In this document: positions 1 through 9,307 of the stretch, in pieces | Layout: every line of letters begins with the position of its first letter | Position numbering within the stretch: position 1 is the first letter of the stretch | Assembly: GCF_005938655.1 (NCBI RefSeq) | Contig: NZ_VCQT01000036.1 | Coordinates: 112,665-176,664, forward strand | From: Alloalcanivorax gelatiniphagus | GTDB taxonomy: Bacteria > Pseudomonadota > Gammaproteobacteria > Pseudomonadales > Alcanivoracaceae | Length of the DNA: 64,000 bases | Direction: 5' to 3' | The notes under the pieces: model-generated | Told to the model about the DNA's origin: nothing | Database searches by the model: none | Seen by the model: only the letters and a program-made list of their open reading frames with translations | Position numbers and translations under genes: made by a program

Positions 1-287
1 TGGACGATCTGGATCAGGCCATGGACCACATCCATCGCTACAGCTCCGGCCACACCGAGTCCATTATCACCGAGAACTACAGCCACGCCCGCCGCTTCCT
101 GGCGGAGGTGGACTCCAGCTCGGTGATGGTGAACGCCTCCACCCGCTTCGCCGACGGCTTCGAATACGGTCTGGGCGCCGAGATCGGTATTTCCACCGAC
201 AAGCTGCACGCCCGCGGCCCGGTGGGCCTGGAAGGGCTGACCAGCCAGAAGTGGGTGGTGTTCGGCGACGGCCACGTGCGGCAATAG
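1..287 (+). CDS. proA: Gamma-glutamyl phosphate reductase, C-terminal part (cut by window edge)
   Basis: The first 287 bases encode the last 94 residues of ProA, the NADPH-dependent reductase that turns gamma-glutamyl phosphate into glutamate semialdehyde in proline synthesis. The tail carries the family's closing segments, including [19 protein letters not shown] and [13 protein letters not shown]. The reading frame is open from base 3 and ends at a TAG at 285-287, three bases before nadD. The catalytic cysteine lies upstream of the window. ProA followed directly by nadD is the usual order in Pseudomonas relatives. Confidence 0.93.
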   Translation, partial: DDLDQAMDHIHRYSSGHTESIITENYSHARRFLAEVDSSSVMVNASTRFADGFEYGLGAEIGISTDKLHARGPVGLEGLTSQKWVVFGDGHVRQ

Positions 288-290
288 CGC

Positions 291-983
291 GTGCCGGCTC
301 TGAAACCCTTGATCCTGTTCGGCGGCACCTTCGACCCGATCCACCGGGCCCATGTGCACGCCGCCCTGGCGGTGTCGCGGGCGCTGGGCAACGCGCCGGT
401 GCATCTGCTGCCCAACGCGGTGCCGCCGCACCGGCCCCAGCCCCAGGCCAGTGGCGCCCAGCGCCTGGCCATGGTGCGCCAGGCCTGCGCCGGCCACCCG
501 CAGCTGATCGCCGACGACTGGGAACTGCGCGAGCGCGGCGGCGCGCCCTCCTTCACCCTCAACACCCTGAAGCATTTCCGGCGCCTGATCGGCCGGCGCC
601 CGCTGGTGTTCGTGGTTGGCGCCGACAGCTTCGCCCAGCTGGACCGCTGGCACCGCTGGCGGGAATACGCCGCCCTCTGCCATCTGGCGGTGGTGCCGCG
701 CCCCGGCGCGGCGCCGGCGCCGCTGCGGGTGCAGCGGGCTTTTCCCCGCGCCCCTGGTCGCCTGCTGCGCGCCCGCCCCGCCGGCCGCCGGCTGATGCTG
801 GCCCGGCCGGTGCTGGACGTGGCCGCCAGCGATATTCGGGAAACCCTGCGCGCCCACGGCGACAGTCCGCTGCTGACCCCGGCGGTGCGCGCCCATATCC
901 ATCGCCATGGGCTGTATAATCAGTCCGTTCATCGCGGCAACGCCGCCGACAACCCTGTGCACGCACTCAACGAGGCCCCATGA
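291..983 (+). CDS. nadD: Nicotinate-nucleotide adenylyltransferase
   Basis: NadD transfers AMP from ATP to nicotinate mononucleotide, making deamido-NAD in the cytosol. The 230-residue protein opens with the nucleotidyltransferase motif GGTFDPIH near residues 11-18 and carries the SFTLNTL segment typical of NadD. The start is a GTG three bases after the proA stop; no good Shine-Dalgarno is visible, so translation may be coupled to proA. Its TGA overlaps the ATG of rsfS. A TATAAT at 915-920, inside the 3' end of nadD, could be the -10 element of a separate rsfS promoter. Confidence 0.93.
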   Translation: MPALKPLILFGGTFDPIHRAHVHAALAVSRALGNAPVHLLPNAVPPHRPQPQASGAQRLAMVRQACAGHPQLIADDWELRERGGAPSFTLNTLKHFRRLIGRRPLVFVVGADSFAQLDRWHRWREYAALCHLAVVPRPGAAPAPLRVQRAFPRAPGRLLRARPAGRRLMLARPVLDVAASDIRETLRAHGDSPLLTPAVRAHIHRHGLYNQSVHRGNAADNPVHALNEAP

Positions 984-1339
984 GTTCCCAACCCCCTTTG
1001 CTGGATCTGGTGCTCGACGCCCTGGAAGAAATGAAAGCCAAGAACGTAGCCAGCCTGGACGTGCGCGCCATGACCAGCGTGGCCGATGACATGGTGATCG
1101 CCAGCGGCACCTCCAGCCGCCACGTCAAGGCGATGGCCGACAACGTGATGGAAAAGGCCAAGCAGGCCGGCTACTCGCCCCTGGGCACCGAAGGCGAACG
1201 CGGCGCGGAATGGATCCTGGTGGATCTGGGCGACGTGATCGTGCATCTGATGCTGCCCGCCACCCGCGAGTTCTACGACCTGGAGCGGCTGTGGAAAACC
1301 CCGGACCACCACCCGGACCGGGACCAGCGCGACCAGTGA
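980..1339 (+). CDS. rsfS: Ribosome silencing factor RsfS
   Basis: RsfS (Iojap/DUF143 family) binds L14 on the 50S subunit and blocks subunit joining when nutrients are short. The 119-residue product has the expected size and the family core: the N-terminal [18 protein letters not shown], the [19 protein letters not shown] segment and [18 protein letters not shown]. It overlaps nadD by four bases (ATGA), the standard gammaproteobacterial arrangement. A strong GC hairpin follows its stop before rlmH. Confidence 0.93.
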   Translation: MSSQPPLLDLVLDALEEMKAKNVASLDVRAMTSVADDMVIASGTSSRHVKAMADNVMEKAKQAGYSPLGTEGERGAEWILVDLGDVIVHLMLPATREFYDLERLWKTPDHHPDRDQRDQ

Positions 1340-1358
1340 GGCGGCGCCCGGCGCCGCC
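1340..1358 (+). terminator. Perfect GC hairpin between rsfS and rlmH
   Basis: Nine-base arms GGCGGCGCC/GGCGCCGCC surround a single base immediately after the rsfS TGA. There is no T-tract, so this is either a weak terminator or an RNA-end stabiliser. Its position between rsfS and a TTG-started rlmH could contribute to different expression levels. Confidence 0.5.
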
Positions 1359-1402
1359 GCTTCGCGCTATCGCCGGTCCATCGTGTTATCGGGAGCCACG
1401 CC

Positions 1403-1873
1403 TTGCGCATTCACATCCTCGCCATCGGCACCAAAATGCCCGCCTGGGTCAACCAGGGGTTCCAGGAGTACCAGAAACGGCTGCCGCCGGACATGCGTCT
1501 GGAACTTGAGGAAATTCCGTTGCCTAAACGTTCCAGGGGCGACACCGGCGCGCTGGTGCGGGCCGAGGGCGAGGCGCTGGAAAAACGCCTGGAGAAGTAC
1601 CCCGGCGCCCACCGGGTGGCCCTGGAAGTCACCGGCCGCGCCCTGGATACGCCGGCCTTGAGCGAGAAGCTGGCCACCCTGCGCGACCTGGGCCAGGATC
1701 TGATTCTGCTGGTGGGCGGCCCGGACGGGCTGTGCCCGCGGGTCTCCGCCGCCGCCCACGAGCGCTGGTCCCTGTCGGCGCTGACCCTGCCGCACCCGCT
1801 GGTGCGGGTGCTGCTGGCCGAGCAGCTGTACCGGGGCTGGACACTGCTGACCGGCCATCCTTATCACCGCTAA
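1403..1873 (+). CDS. rlmH: 23S rRNA pseudouridine-1915 N3-methyltransferase
   Basis: RlmH methylates pseudouridine 1915 of 23S rRNA on assembled 70S ribosomes, using SAM. The 156-residue protein has exactly the usual length and the SPOUT knot signatures: LVGGPDGL for SAM binding and the C-terminal LLAEQLYRGWTLLTGHPYHR. The start is TTG at 1403, because the family N-terminus (MRIHILAIGTKMPAWV) begins there and a CGGGAG sequence lies just upstream. A TTG start suggests modest translation. Confidence 0.94.
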   Translation: MRIHILAIGTKMPAWVNQGFQEYQKRLPPDMRLELEEIPLPKRSRGDTGALVRAEGEALEKRLEKYPGAHRVALEVTGRALDTPALSEKLATLRDLGQDLILLVGGPDGLCPRVSAAAHERWSLSALTLPHPLVRVLLAEQLYRGWTLLTGHPYHR

Positions 1874-1894
1874 CGATTCGAACAACGGGGCCGA

Positions 1895-3784
1895 ATGCGC
1901 CGACCACTGACCCTCAAGGACCATCATCACGAGCAGCGGATCTTCAGCTTCCGCCTGCTGGTGGCCGCCTTTCTGGTGGTCGCCCTGTCGCTGGTGCTGG
2001 TGGGGCGCATGGCCTGGCTGCAGATCTCCCAGCACAGCCGCTATACCACCCTGAGCGACGAAAACCGGGTGCAGACCCAGGCGGTGCCGCCGCCCCGGGG
2101 GCTGATCACCGACCGCAACGGCGAGATCCTGGCCGCCAACCGGCCGGACTTCGCGGTGGAGCTGATCATCGAGCAGGTGCCGGACCTGGAAGCCACCCTG
2201 ACCCGCATCGGTGAGCTGGTGGCACTGGCGCCGGACGACCTGGAGCGCTTCCACCGGCGCCTGGCCAGCCCGCGCCGGCCCTGGGACCCGATTCCCCTGC
2301 GCGGCCGCCTCAGCGAAGAGGAAATCGCCCGCCTTACCGTCAACCAGCACCGCCTGCCCGGCGTGCGGGTGGCGGCCAACCTGGTGCGCCATTATCCCCA
2401 CGGCAAGCTGTTCTCCCACGTGCTCGGCTATGTGAACCGGCTCAACGTGGAGGACCTGGACGCCATGACCCTCACCGAGCAGTCCAACTATGCCGGCACC
2501 CATTACTACGGGCGCACCGGCATCGAGCGCTATTACGAGCAGCGCCTGCACGGCAAGGTCGGCTACCGCCAGGTGGAGACCAATGCCCGGGGCCGGATTC
2601 TGCGGGTGCTGGAGGAGCAGCCGCCGGAACCCGGCCAGAACCTGCGCCTGACCCTGGATATGAAGGTGCAGCAGGCCGCCTACGACGCCCTCGGTGACCG
2701 CCGTGGCGCGGTGGTGGCCATCGACCCCCGGGACGGCAGCGTGCTGGCCTTTGTCAGCCGCCCGGGGTTCGAGCCCAATCTGTTCGTCAACGGCATCTCC
2801 CACCAGGATTACGCCCGCTACCGGGAAGACCACGACAACCCGCTGTTCAACCGGGCCCTGCAGGGCCGCTACCCGCCGGGCTCCACGGTGAAGCCGTTTA
2901 TCGGCCTGGCCGGCCTGGATGCCGGGGTCACCGACTGGCAGCGCACCATTTTTGATCCGGGCTACTACCAGCTGGAGGACAACCCGCACCGCTACCGGGA
3001 CTGGAAGCGCTGGGGGCACGGCTGGGTGGACATGACCAAGGCGGTGGTGGAGTCCTGCGACACCTACTTCTACGACCTGGGCTTCAAGCTGGGCATCGCC
3101 CGCATGCACGACTTCCTGTCCGACTTCTCCCTGGGCCAGCCCACCGGCATCGACCTGCTCAATGAGTCCGCCGGCCTGCTGCCCTCCAAGGAATGGAAGC
3201 GCGCCGCCCGGGGCAAGCCCTGGTTCCACGGCGACACCATCAACGCCAGCATCGGCCAGGGGTTCGTGCTGACCACGCCGTTGCAACTGGCCACCGCCAC
3301 CGCCATCCTCGCCCACCATGGCAAGCAGGTGACGCCGACCCTGGCCGCCGACGAACTGCGGCCGCCGCCCCGGCCGGATATCGTGCTCAACAATGAGCGC
3401 GACTGGTCGCGCATGGAGCACGCCATGGAAGAGGTGGTGCACGGCGACCACGGCACCGCCCGGGTGATGGCCAAGGGCGCCCCCTACCGGATGGGCGCCA
3501 AGAGCGGCACCTCCCAGGTGTTCTCGGTGGGCCAGGAGGAAACCTACAACGAGGACGAGCTGGCCGAGCGCCTGCTCGACCATGCCCTGCTGATCAGCTT
3601 CGCGCCGGTGGATCACCCGGCCATCGCCGTGGCGGTGCTGGTGGAAAACGGCCGCCACGGCGGCTCCACCGCCGGCCCGGTGGCGCGCCAGGTGATGGAC
3701 GCCTGGCTGCTCAATGATCAAGGGGAACTGGACGTGCCGGCGCCGCTGCCACGCGTCCCCACGCCGGGAGGAACGGTGCCATGA
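1895..3784 (+). CDS. mrdA: Penicillin-binding protein 2 (elongasome transpeptidase)
   Basis: PBP2 is the monofunctional class B transpeptidase that cross-links peptidoglycan during lateral growth, together with RodA. The 629-residue protein has a short cytoplasmic N-terminus, one membrane anchor (about residues 20-42), a dimerisation domain, and a transpeptidase domain with the active-site STVK in GSTVKPF, the SCD triad in VESCDTYFYD and KSGT in GAKSGTSQV. The ATG of rodA overlaps its TGA. The downstream rodA-mltB-rlpA-dacA block is one cell-wall gene set. Confidence 0.96.
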   Translation: MRRPLTLKDHHHEQRIFSFRLLVAAFLVVALSLVLVGRMAWLQISQHSRYTTLSDENRVQTQAVPPPRGLITDRNGEILAANRPDFAVELIIEQVPDLEATLTRIGELVALAPDDLERFHRRLASPRRPWDPIPLRGRLSEEEIARLTVNQHRLPGVRVAANLVRHYPHGKLFSHVLGYVNRLNVEDLDAMTLTEQSNYAGTHYYGRTGIERYYEQRLHGKVGYRQVETNARGRILRVLEEQPPEPGQNLRLTLDMKVQQAAYDALGDRRGAVVAIDPRDGSVLAFVSRPGFEPNLFVNGISHQDYARYREDHDNPLFNRALQGRYPPGSTVKPFIGLAGLDAGVTDWQRTIFDPGYYQLEDNPHRYRDWKRWGHGWVDMTKAVVESCDTYFYDLGFKLGIARMHDFLSDFSLGQPTGIDLLNESAGLLPSKEWKRAARGKPWFHGDTINASIGQGFVLTTPLQLATATAILAHHGKQVTPTLAADELRPPPRPDIVLNNERDWSRMEHAMEEVVHGDHGTARVMAKGAPYRMGAKSGTSQVFSVGQEETYNEDELAERLLDHALLISFAPVDHPAIAVAVLVENGRHGGSTAGPVARQVMDAWLLNDQGELDVPAPLPRVPTPGGTVP

Positions 3785-4926
3785 GCGTACGCGAATATCT
3801 TCGGCAGATGCCCGGCCAGGGCGGCGCCATCCTCGGCAACGGCCTGAGCGCGCGCCTGCACCTGGATGCGCCGCTGCTGGCGGCGTTGATGCTGCTGGCC
3901 CTGGGCGGCCTGACGGTGCTGTACAGCGCCGGCGGCGGCAGCCTGGACCTGGTGGCCCGCCAGGCGGTGCGCTTCGGCGCCGGCGCCGCCCTGATGGTGG
4001 TGGTGGCGCAGATACCGCCGCGCAGCTACCGGTTCTGGGCGCCGCTGATCTACGCCATCGGCGTGGTGATGCTGATCCTGGTGGTGGTGATCGGCTTCGA
4101 GGCCAAGGGCGCCGCCCGCTGGCTGCACATCCCCGGCATCGGCCGTTTCCAGCCGGCGGAGATCATGAAGCTGGCGGTGCCGGCCATGGTCGCCTGGTTC
4201 TTCAGCGAGCGGAACCTGCCACCCCGGCTGCTGGACGTGCTGATCGCCCTGGCGCTGATTTTCCTGCCGGTGGTGCTGATCGCGGTGCAGCCGGACCTGG
4301 GGACCTCGATTCTGATCGCCGCCGCCGGCCTGGTGGTGCTGTTCGTGGCCGGCCTGTCCTGGCGTCTGATCGGCCTGGCGGTGGTGGTGTTGCTGGTGGC
4401 CGCGCCGTTGATGTATTTCTTCGTGCTGCATGACTACCAGCGCAGCCGGGTGGACACCTTCCTGAACCCGGAGGCGGACCCGCGCGGCGCCGGCTGGAAC
4501 ATTATCCAGTCGAAAACCGCCATCGGCTCCGGCGGCGTCACCGGCAAGGGCTGGCTGGACGGCACCCAGTCGCACCTGGATTTTCTGCCGGAATCCTCCA
4601 CCGACTTCATTCTCGCCGTGCTCGGCGAGGAGTTCGGGCTGGCCGGCTTCGTGCTGCTGATGATCGTCTATCTGGTGATCGTCGGGCGCGGTTTCTTTAT
4701 CAGCTGGCAGGCCCAGGAGACATTCTCGCGCCTGCTCGCCGCGTCACTGACGATGACGTTTTTTATTTATATTTTTGTGAACGTCGGCATGGTGTCCGGA
4801 CTCTTACCGGTGGTGGGGGTACCCTTGCCGCTGGTCAGCTATGGCGGCACATCCATCGTCACCCTGATGGCCAGTTTCGGCATGCTCATGTCCATGCATA
4901 CCCATCGCCGACTGATGAGTTACTGA
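3781..4926 (+). CDS. mrdB: Peptidoglycan glycosyltransferase RodA (SEDS family)
   Basis: RodA polymerises lipid II into glycan strands and works as a complex with PBP2. The 381-residue protein is a multi-span membrane protein (about ten helices) with SEDS hallmarks: VQPDLGTSILIAA, the periplasmic loop with SHLDFLPESSTDFI, and GVPLPLVSYGGTS near the C-terminus. Its ATG overlaps the mrdA stop by four bases, which indicates translational coupling. mltB follows after 23 bases, with AAGGAG in front. Confidence 0.96.
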   Translation: MSVREYLRQMPGQGGAILGNGLSARLHLDAPLLAALMLLALGGLTVLYSAGGGSLDLVARQAVRFGAGAALMVVVAQIPPRSYRFWAPLIYAIGVVMLILVVVIGFEAKGAARWLHIPGIGRFQPAEIMKLAVPAMVAWFFSERNLPPRLLDVLIALALIFLPVVLIAVQPDLGTSILIAAAGLVVLFVAGLSWRLIGLAVVVLLVAAPLMYFFVLHDYQRSRVDTFLNPEADPRGAGWNIIQSKTAIGSGGVTGKGWLDGTQSHLDFLPESSTDFILAVLGEEFGLAGFVLLMIVYLVIVGRGFFISWQAQETFSRLLAASLTMTFFIYIFVNVGMVSGLLPVVGVPLPLVSYGGTSIVTLMASFGMLMSMHTHRRLMSY

Positions 4927-4949
4927 CAAGGACTTCCAAGGAGAACCAC

Positions 4950-5999
4950 GTGAAAAAAACCGGGCTGTTGTTCGCCGCCTGTGCCGTCCTGGCCGGTCCC
5001 GCTCCCGCTTGGGCCGAAACCTCCAATTACGCCGAGCACCCGGAGGCCAAGGAGGTCCTCAAGGCGGTGCGCGAAAGCGGTCTCGATGAGGACCGGGTAC
5101 GCGCGCTGCTGGCCGACGCCAAGCGCAAGGACAGCATTCTCGAAGCCATTGCCCGGCCGGCGGAACGGACCCTGACCTGGGCGAAGTACAGCCGCATCTT
5201 CCTGCAGGAGGACCGGGTGCGCCAGGGCGTGGCGTTCGCGGCGGAGCACGCCGAGGCCCTGGACCGGGCCGAGCGTGAGTACCAGATTCCCCGGGAGATC
5301 ATCCTGGCGATTATCGGCGTGGAAACCCGCTACGGCCGCCACAAGGGCAACTACCGGGTGCTCGACGCCCTCACCACCCTGGGTTTCGACTACCCGCCCC
5401 GGGGCGCCTTCTTCCGCAAGCAGCTGGTGGCCCTGTTCAAGATGGAGCGCGACGCGCACATCGACGCCGGCACCATCACCGGCTCCTACGCCGGCGCCAT
5501 GGGCTTCCCGCAGTTTATCCCCACCAGCTATGAAGCCTACGCGGTGGACTTCGACGGCGACGGCGTGATCGACCTGGTGAACAGCCCGGAGGACGCCATC
5601 GGCAGCGTGGCCAACTACTTCAAACAGCACCGCTGGCAGCCCGGTCTGCCGGTGGCCGCCCGCGCCCGGGTGGACGGCGACGGCTACGTGAAAATGGCCG
5701 AGGCCGGCTACAAGCCGTCCTTCACCCTGGACCAGGCCCGGAAAAACGGCGTAGTGGCACTCTCCTGCGGCGATGATACGCTGACTAGCCAATACTGCTT
5801 CGACCTGTCGGAGAACGGCCTGCCCGGCACCCAGCCGGTGGCGGTGCTCGACCTGACCGGCGAGGACGGCCACGAATTCTGGCTGGCCACCGACAATTTC
5901 TATGTGATCACCCGCTACAACCACAGCGAACTTTATGCCATGGCCGTGTTGCAGCTTTCCCATCGTATCGCCGACGCCCTGAAGGACGCCCAACCGTGA
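4950..5999 (+). CDS. mltB: Membrane-bound lytic murein transglycosylase B family
   Basis: MltB cleaves the MurNAc-GlcNAc bond to form 1,6-anhydro ends during wall remodelling. The start is a GTG with AAGGAG nine bases upstream. The 349-residue product has a signal peptide (MKKTGLLFAACAVLAGPAPAWA) rather than a clear lipobox, so it is probably soluble in the periplasm or weakly anchored. The catalytic glutamate lies in IIGVETRYGRHKG, followed by the substrate-groove segments SYAGAMGFPQFIPTSY and FDGDGVIDL. Its TGA overlaps the ATG of rlpA. Confidence 0.93.
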   Translation: MKKTGLLFAACAVLAGPAPAWAETSNYAEHPEAKEVLKAVRESGLDEDRVRALLADAKRKDSILEAIARPAERTLTWAKYSRIFLQEDRVRQGVAFAAEHAEALDRAEREYQIPREIILAIIGVETRYGRHKGNYRVLDALTTLGFDYPPRGAFFRKQLVALFKMERDAHIDAGTITGSYAGAMGFPQFIPTSYEAYAVDFDGDGVIDLVNSPEDAIGSVANYFKQHRWQPGLPVAARARVDGDGYVKMAEAGYKPSFTLDQARKNGVVALSCGDDTLTSQYCFDLSENGLPGTQPVAVLDLTGEDGHEFWLATDNFYVITRYNHSELYAMAVLQLSHRIADALKDAQP

Positions 6000-6919
6000 T
6001 GCGACCGTTACTGATCCTGGCCGTCAGCCTGGCGCTGGGCGCCTGTGCCACCGCGCCGGGCCCGGGCACCGGCGCGCCGCCGGCGTCCGCCCAGCCGGAC
6101 CGGTCGGCCTCCGGCGCCCCCGGCTCCGACCGCTACAAGCACAGCGTGGACGCCGGCCCGGACCAGCGCCGCGATGTCAGCAGCCAGCCGGAGCCGGTGC
6201 CCAAGGTGGAACCGCGCAGCGCCTACGGCAACCCGGACACCTACACGGTGTGGGGCAAGACCTACCAGGTGCTGCCCACCGCCGAGGGTTACCACGAGGA
6301 GGGCCTGGCGTCCTGGTACGGGCGCAAGTTCCATGGCTACCGCACCTCCAGCGGCGAAGCCTTCGACATGTACCGGTTCACCGCCGCCCACCGCACCCTG
6401 CCGCTGCCCACCTATGCCCGGGTCACCAACCTGGACAACGGCAAGAGCCTGGTGGTGCGCGTCAATGACCGGGGCCCGTTCCACTCCGACCGCATCATCG
6501 ATCTGTCCTGGGCCGCCGCCGTGCGCCTGGGCATCGAACAGAACGGCACCGGCCGGGTGCGGGTGGAGGCGCTGACCGCCAGCAAGGACCCCACCCCCAA
6601 CAAAAGCGACGGCCGCGTGCCCACCGCGGTGCGCGCCGCCGTGGACAGCCCGCCGCCGGCGGACGACCGGACCACCGCGAACAGCGCCAACGGCGACCTC
6701 TATCTGCAGGCCGGCGCCTTCCAGGCCCTGGACGGCGCCCGCGCCCTGGAGAAACGGCTGCGCGAGCAACTGCGTCTGCCGGTCAGCGTGCGCCAGCCCG
6801 GCGCCGGCAAACTGTACCGGGTATGGCTGGGCCCGTTCGCCAGCAACGAGGACCGCGACCGCGCCCGTCACTCCGTGACCGCGGCCGGCTTCGGCAAGCC
6901 GATCCCCGTGAAACCCTGA
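5999..6919 (+). CDS. rlpA: Septal ring lytic transglycosylase RlpA (lipoprotein)
   Basis: RlpA is an outer-membrane lipoprotein that cleaves denuded glycan strands in Pseudomonas relatives. The 306-residue protein has a lipobox (LALGAC), a proline-rich linker, a double-psi beta-barrel domain starting at GLASWYGRKFHG with the RVNDRGPFHSDRIIDLS core, and a C-terminal SPOR domain (LYLQAGAFQALDGARALEKR onward) that recognises denuded peptidoglycan. I chose the ATG at 5999, which forms a TGATG junction with mltB; a GTG at 5996 is the alternative. Confidence 0.94.
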   Translation: MRPLLILAVSLALGACATAPGPGTGAPPASAQPDRSASGAPGSDRYKHSVDAGPDQRRDVSSQPEPVPKVEPRSAYGNPDTYTVWGKTYQVLPTAEGYHEEGLASWYGRKFHGYRTSSGEAFDMYRFTAAHRTLPLPTYARVTNLDNGKSLVVRVNDRGPFHSDRIIDLSWAAAVRLGIEQNGTGRVRVEALTASKDPTPNKSDGRVPTAVRAAVDSPPPADDRTTANSANGDLYLQAGAFQALDGARALEKRLREQLRLPVSVRQPGAGKLYRVWLGPFASNEDRDRARHSVTAAGFGKPIPVKP

Positions 6920-6953
6920 TCCGTCCGGAAGCGAAAAACACTCAAAGGCCCCG

Positions 6954-8129
6954 ATGATGATGCAAACCCGTTCTTCCCGTTATTCCGCGTTCTGGCTGCT
7001 GCTGTGCACCATGCTGGCCGCCGCGCCGCTGCTGGCGCGGGCCGAAACCATGATTCCCCGGCCGCCCCAGGTGGAAGCGCGCAGCTATCTGCTGCTGGAC
7101 GCCAAGAGTGGTCAGGTGCTGGTCGAGCACGACGCCAACAAGGAACTGCCGCCGGCCAGTCTTACCAAGATGATGACCGCCTACCTGGTGGAGAAGGAGA
7201 TCCAGGCCGGCAATATCCACGAGCAGGACATGGTGCCGATCAGCGTCAAGGCCTGGCGCATGGGCGGCTCGCGGATGTTCGTCAAGGAAGGCACCCAGGT
7301 GCCGCTGATCGAACTGCTCAAGGGCGTGATCGTGCAATCCGGTAACGACGCCAGCGTGGCCCTGGCGGAGTACGTGGCCGGCTCCGAGGACGCCTTCGCC
7401 GACCTGATGAACAACCAGGCCCGCCAACTGGGCATGGAGCACACCCATTTCGTCAACGCCACCGGCTGGCCGGCGGAGAACCACTACACCACCGCCCACG
7501 ACCTGGCCTGGCTGGCCCGCGCCATCATCCGCGACTACCCGGAACACTACGACATCTACGCGGAGAAGGAATTTACCTACAACGGCATCACCCAGCCCAA
7601 CCGCAACCTGCTGCTGTGGCGGGACGAATCCGTGGACGGCCTGAAAACCGGCCACACCGAGGAAGCCGGCTATTGCCTGGTGTCCTCCGCCAAGCAGGGC
7701 GGCATGCGTCTGATTTCGGTGGTCATGGGCACCGATTCCGAGACCGCCCGGGCGCGGGAATCCCAGAAGCTGCTCAGCTACGGCTTCCGCTTCTATGAAA
7801 CCTACGAGGGCTACGGCGCCGGCGACGTGCTGGACACCCCGAAGGTGTGGCTGGGCCAGGCCGATCAGGTCCGTCTGGGCCTGGAAGAGCCGCTGGCGCT
7901 GACCATTCCCAAGGGCAGCCGCGACCAGCTCAAGGCGGAAATGTCGATCCAGCCGGAACTGCGCGCGCCGATCCAGAAAGGCCAGCAATACGGCACCCTG
8001 ACCGTGCGGCTCGGCGACGAGCAGCTGGTGCAGCGCCCGCTGGTGGCCCTGGAGTCGGTGGACCAGGCCGGTTTCTTCGCCCGCATCTGGGACCATATCG
8101 TGCTGTTCTTCAAGGGTCTGTTCAGCTAG
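6954..8129 (+). CDS. dacA: D-alanyl-D-alanine carboxypeptidase (PBP5/6)
   Basis: DacA trims the terminal D-Ala from pentapeptide stems in the periplasm. The 391-residue protein has a signal peptide ending near LLARAE and the three penicillin-binding motifs: SLTK in PASLTKMMTAY, SGN in QSGNDASVAL and KTG in LKTGHTEEAGY. It has a C-terminal beta-domain and an amphipathic membrane tail (IWDHIVLFFKGLFS). Three ATG codons lie in a row at the start. The next gene, a D-amino-acid transaminase, fits a D-alanine economy. Confidence 0.96.
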   Translation: MMMQTRSSRYSAFWLLLCTMLAAAPLLARAETMIPRPPQVEARSYLLLDAKSGQVLVEHDANKELPPASLTKMMTAYLVEKEIQAGNIHEQDMVPISVKAWRMGGSRMFVKEGTQVPLIELLKGVIVQSGNDASVALAEYVAGSEDAFADLMNNQARQLGMEHTHFVNATGWPAENHYTTAHDLAWLARAIIRDYPEHYDIYAEKEFTYNGITQPNRNLLLWRDESVDGLKTGHTEEAGYCLVSSAKQGGMRLISVVMGTDSETARARESQKLLSYGFRFYETYEGYGAGDVLDTPKVWLGQADQVRLGLEEPLALTIPKGSRDQLKAEMSIQPELRAPIQKGQQYGTLTVRLGDEQLVQRPLVALESVDQAGFFARIWDHIVLFFKGLFS

Positions 8130-8139
8130 CAGGGGCGCC

Positions 8140-9012
8140 ATGGGCACGGTTTACCTGAACGGAGACTTCGTCGACGCCGACCAGGCACGGATCTCGCCGA
8201 TGGATCGCGGGTTTCTGCTGGGCGACGGGGTCTATGAGGTGATCCCGGTGTTCAACGGCGTACCGTTCCGGCTCGACGAACACCTGCAACGGCTGGCCCG
8301 CTCGCTGCGCGAAGTGCGCCTGAACGACCCCCATGACGGCGCCGGCTGGCGCCGTCTGTGCCAGGAACTGGTGGCCCGCAACGGCGGCGGCCACCTGTCC
8401 CTGTACCTGCAGATCACCCGGGGCGTGGGCGCCACCCGCGACCACGGCTTTCCCGAGCCGCCGGTGGCGCCCACCGTGTTCATGACCACCTCGCCGCTGC
8501 CGGTGCCGGTGCCGGCGGCGGACCAGCCGGCGCGCACCGCCGGCGTGGCCGCCATTACCCTGGACGATATCCGCTGGGGCCGCTGCGACATCAAGTCGGT
8601 GTCGTTGCTGGCCAATCTGCTGCTGCGCCAGCAGGCGCTGGACGCCGGCGCCGCCGAGGCGATCCTGATCCGCCAGGGCCAGGTCACCGAGGGCGCCGCC
8701 AGCAATGTGTTCCTGGTCCGCGACGGCGCCATCCATACGCCGCCGCTCAGCCACCATCTGCTGGGCGGCATCACCCGTGACCTGGTGATCGAACTGTGCC
8801 AGGAGCACGGTCTGCCGGTGCGGGAGCGTCCCCTGCAAGCCGCCGAACTGGCCGACGCCGATGAAATCTGGCTGTCCAGCTCCACCCGCGATGTGCTGCC
8901 GGTGACCCGGCTGGACGGGCAGCCGGTGGGCGACGGCAGCCCCGGCGACACTTGGAAAACCCTGGCGAATCACTATATAGGGTTCAAACGTCATTTGTGC
9001 GGCCTGAACTAG
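8140..9012 (+). CDS. dat: D-amino-acid aminotransferase (fold type IV PLP enzyme)
   Basis: This enzyme interconverts D-alanine and D-glutamate with 2-oxo acids and belongs to the same fold as BCAT and ADC lyase. The 290-residue protein has MDRGFLLGDGVYEVIPVF at the N-terminus, the PLP lysine in CDIKSVSLLANLLLRQQA, and EGAASNVFLV for cofactor phosphate contacts. The gene starts ten bases after dacA with AGGGGC upstream. A possible promoter for the following ybeD-lipB pair (TTGGAA at 8952, TATATA at 8974) lies inside its 3' end. The alternative is a branched-chain-type transaminase, but the dacA context favours D-amino acids. Confidence 0.88.
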   Translation: MGTVYLNGDFVDADQARISPMDRGFLLGDGVYEVIPVFNGVPFRLDEHLQRLARSLREVRLNDPHDGAGWRRLCQELVARNGGGHLSLYLQITRGVGATRDHGFPEPPVAPTVFMTTSPLPVPVPAADQPARTAGVAAITLDDIRWGRCDIKSVSLLANLLLRQQALDAGAAEAILIRQGQVTEGAASNVFLVRDGAIHTPPLSHHLLGGITRDLVIELCQEHGLPVRERPLQAAELADADEIWLSSSTRDVLPVTRLDGQPVGDGSPGDTWKTLANHYIGFKRHLCGLN

Positions 9013-9037
9013 CCGCCGCCACCCCGAGGACACCGCC

Positions 9038-9307
9038 ATGGCCATCCGCGAAGAACTGTGGGATTTCCCGCACGTCATGCAATTGAAAGTGATGGGCGCC
9101 GCCGACGCGCCGCTGGAAGAAGTGGTGGTGACGGTGCTGGAAACCCATCTCGGCGACTTCGACCGCTCACTGAACCTGAGCAGCAAGCCCAGCACCAAGG
9201 GCACCTTCGTGTCGATCACCGCCAATATCACCGTGCACAACAAGGAGCAGGTGGAAAGCATCTACCGCGACCTGGACGCCAGCCCCCACGTCAAGATCAC
9301 CCTGTGA
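9038..9307 (+). CDS. ybeD: DUF493 protein YbeD
   Basis: An 89-residue cytosolic protein of the YbeD/DUF493 family, a small alpha-beta fold resembling ACT-type regulatory domains. It sits next to lipB in most gammaproteobacteria. The sequence has the family N-terminus (LWDFPHVMQLKVMGAAD) and the closing SIYRDLDASPHVKITL. Its function is not established; a regulatory role in lipoate metabolism is often suggested from context only. The TGA overlaps the lipB ATG (TGATG). Confidence 0.92.
   Translation: MAIREELWDFPHVMQLKVMGAADAPLEEVVVTVLETHLGDFDRSLNLSSKPSTKGTFVSITANITVHNKEQVESIYRDLDASPHVKITL

Noticed and set aside
1367..3721. 784-codon open frame on the minus strand opposite rlmH and mrdA
   Set aside because: It is a shadow of GC-rich coding sequence; the plus-strand proteins carry full family motifs, and the antisense product is low-complexity His/Gly/Val-rich.
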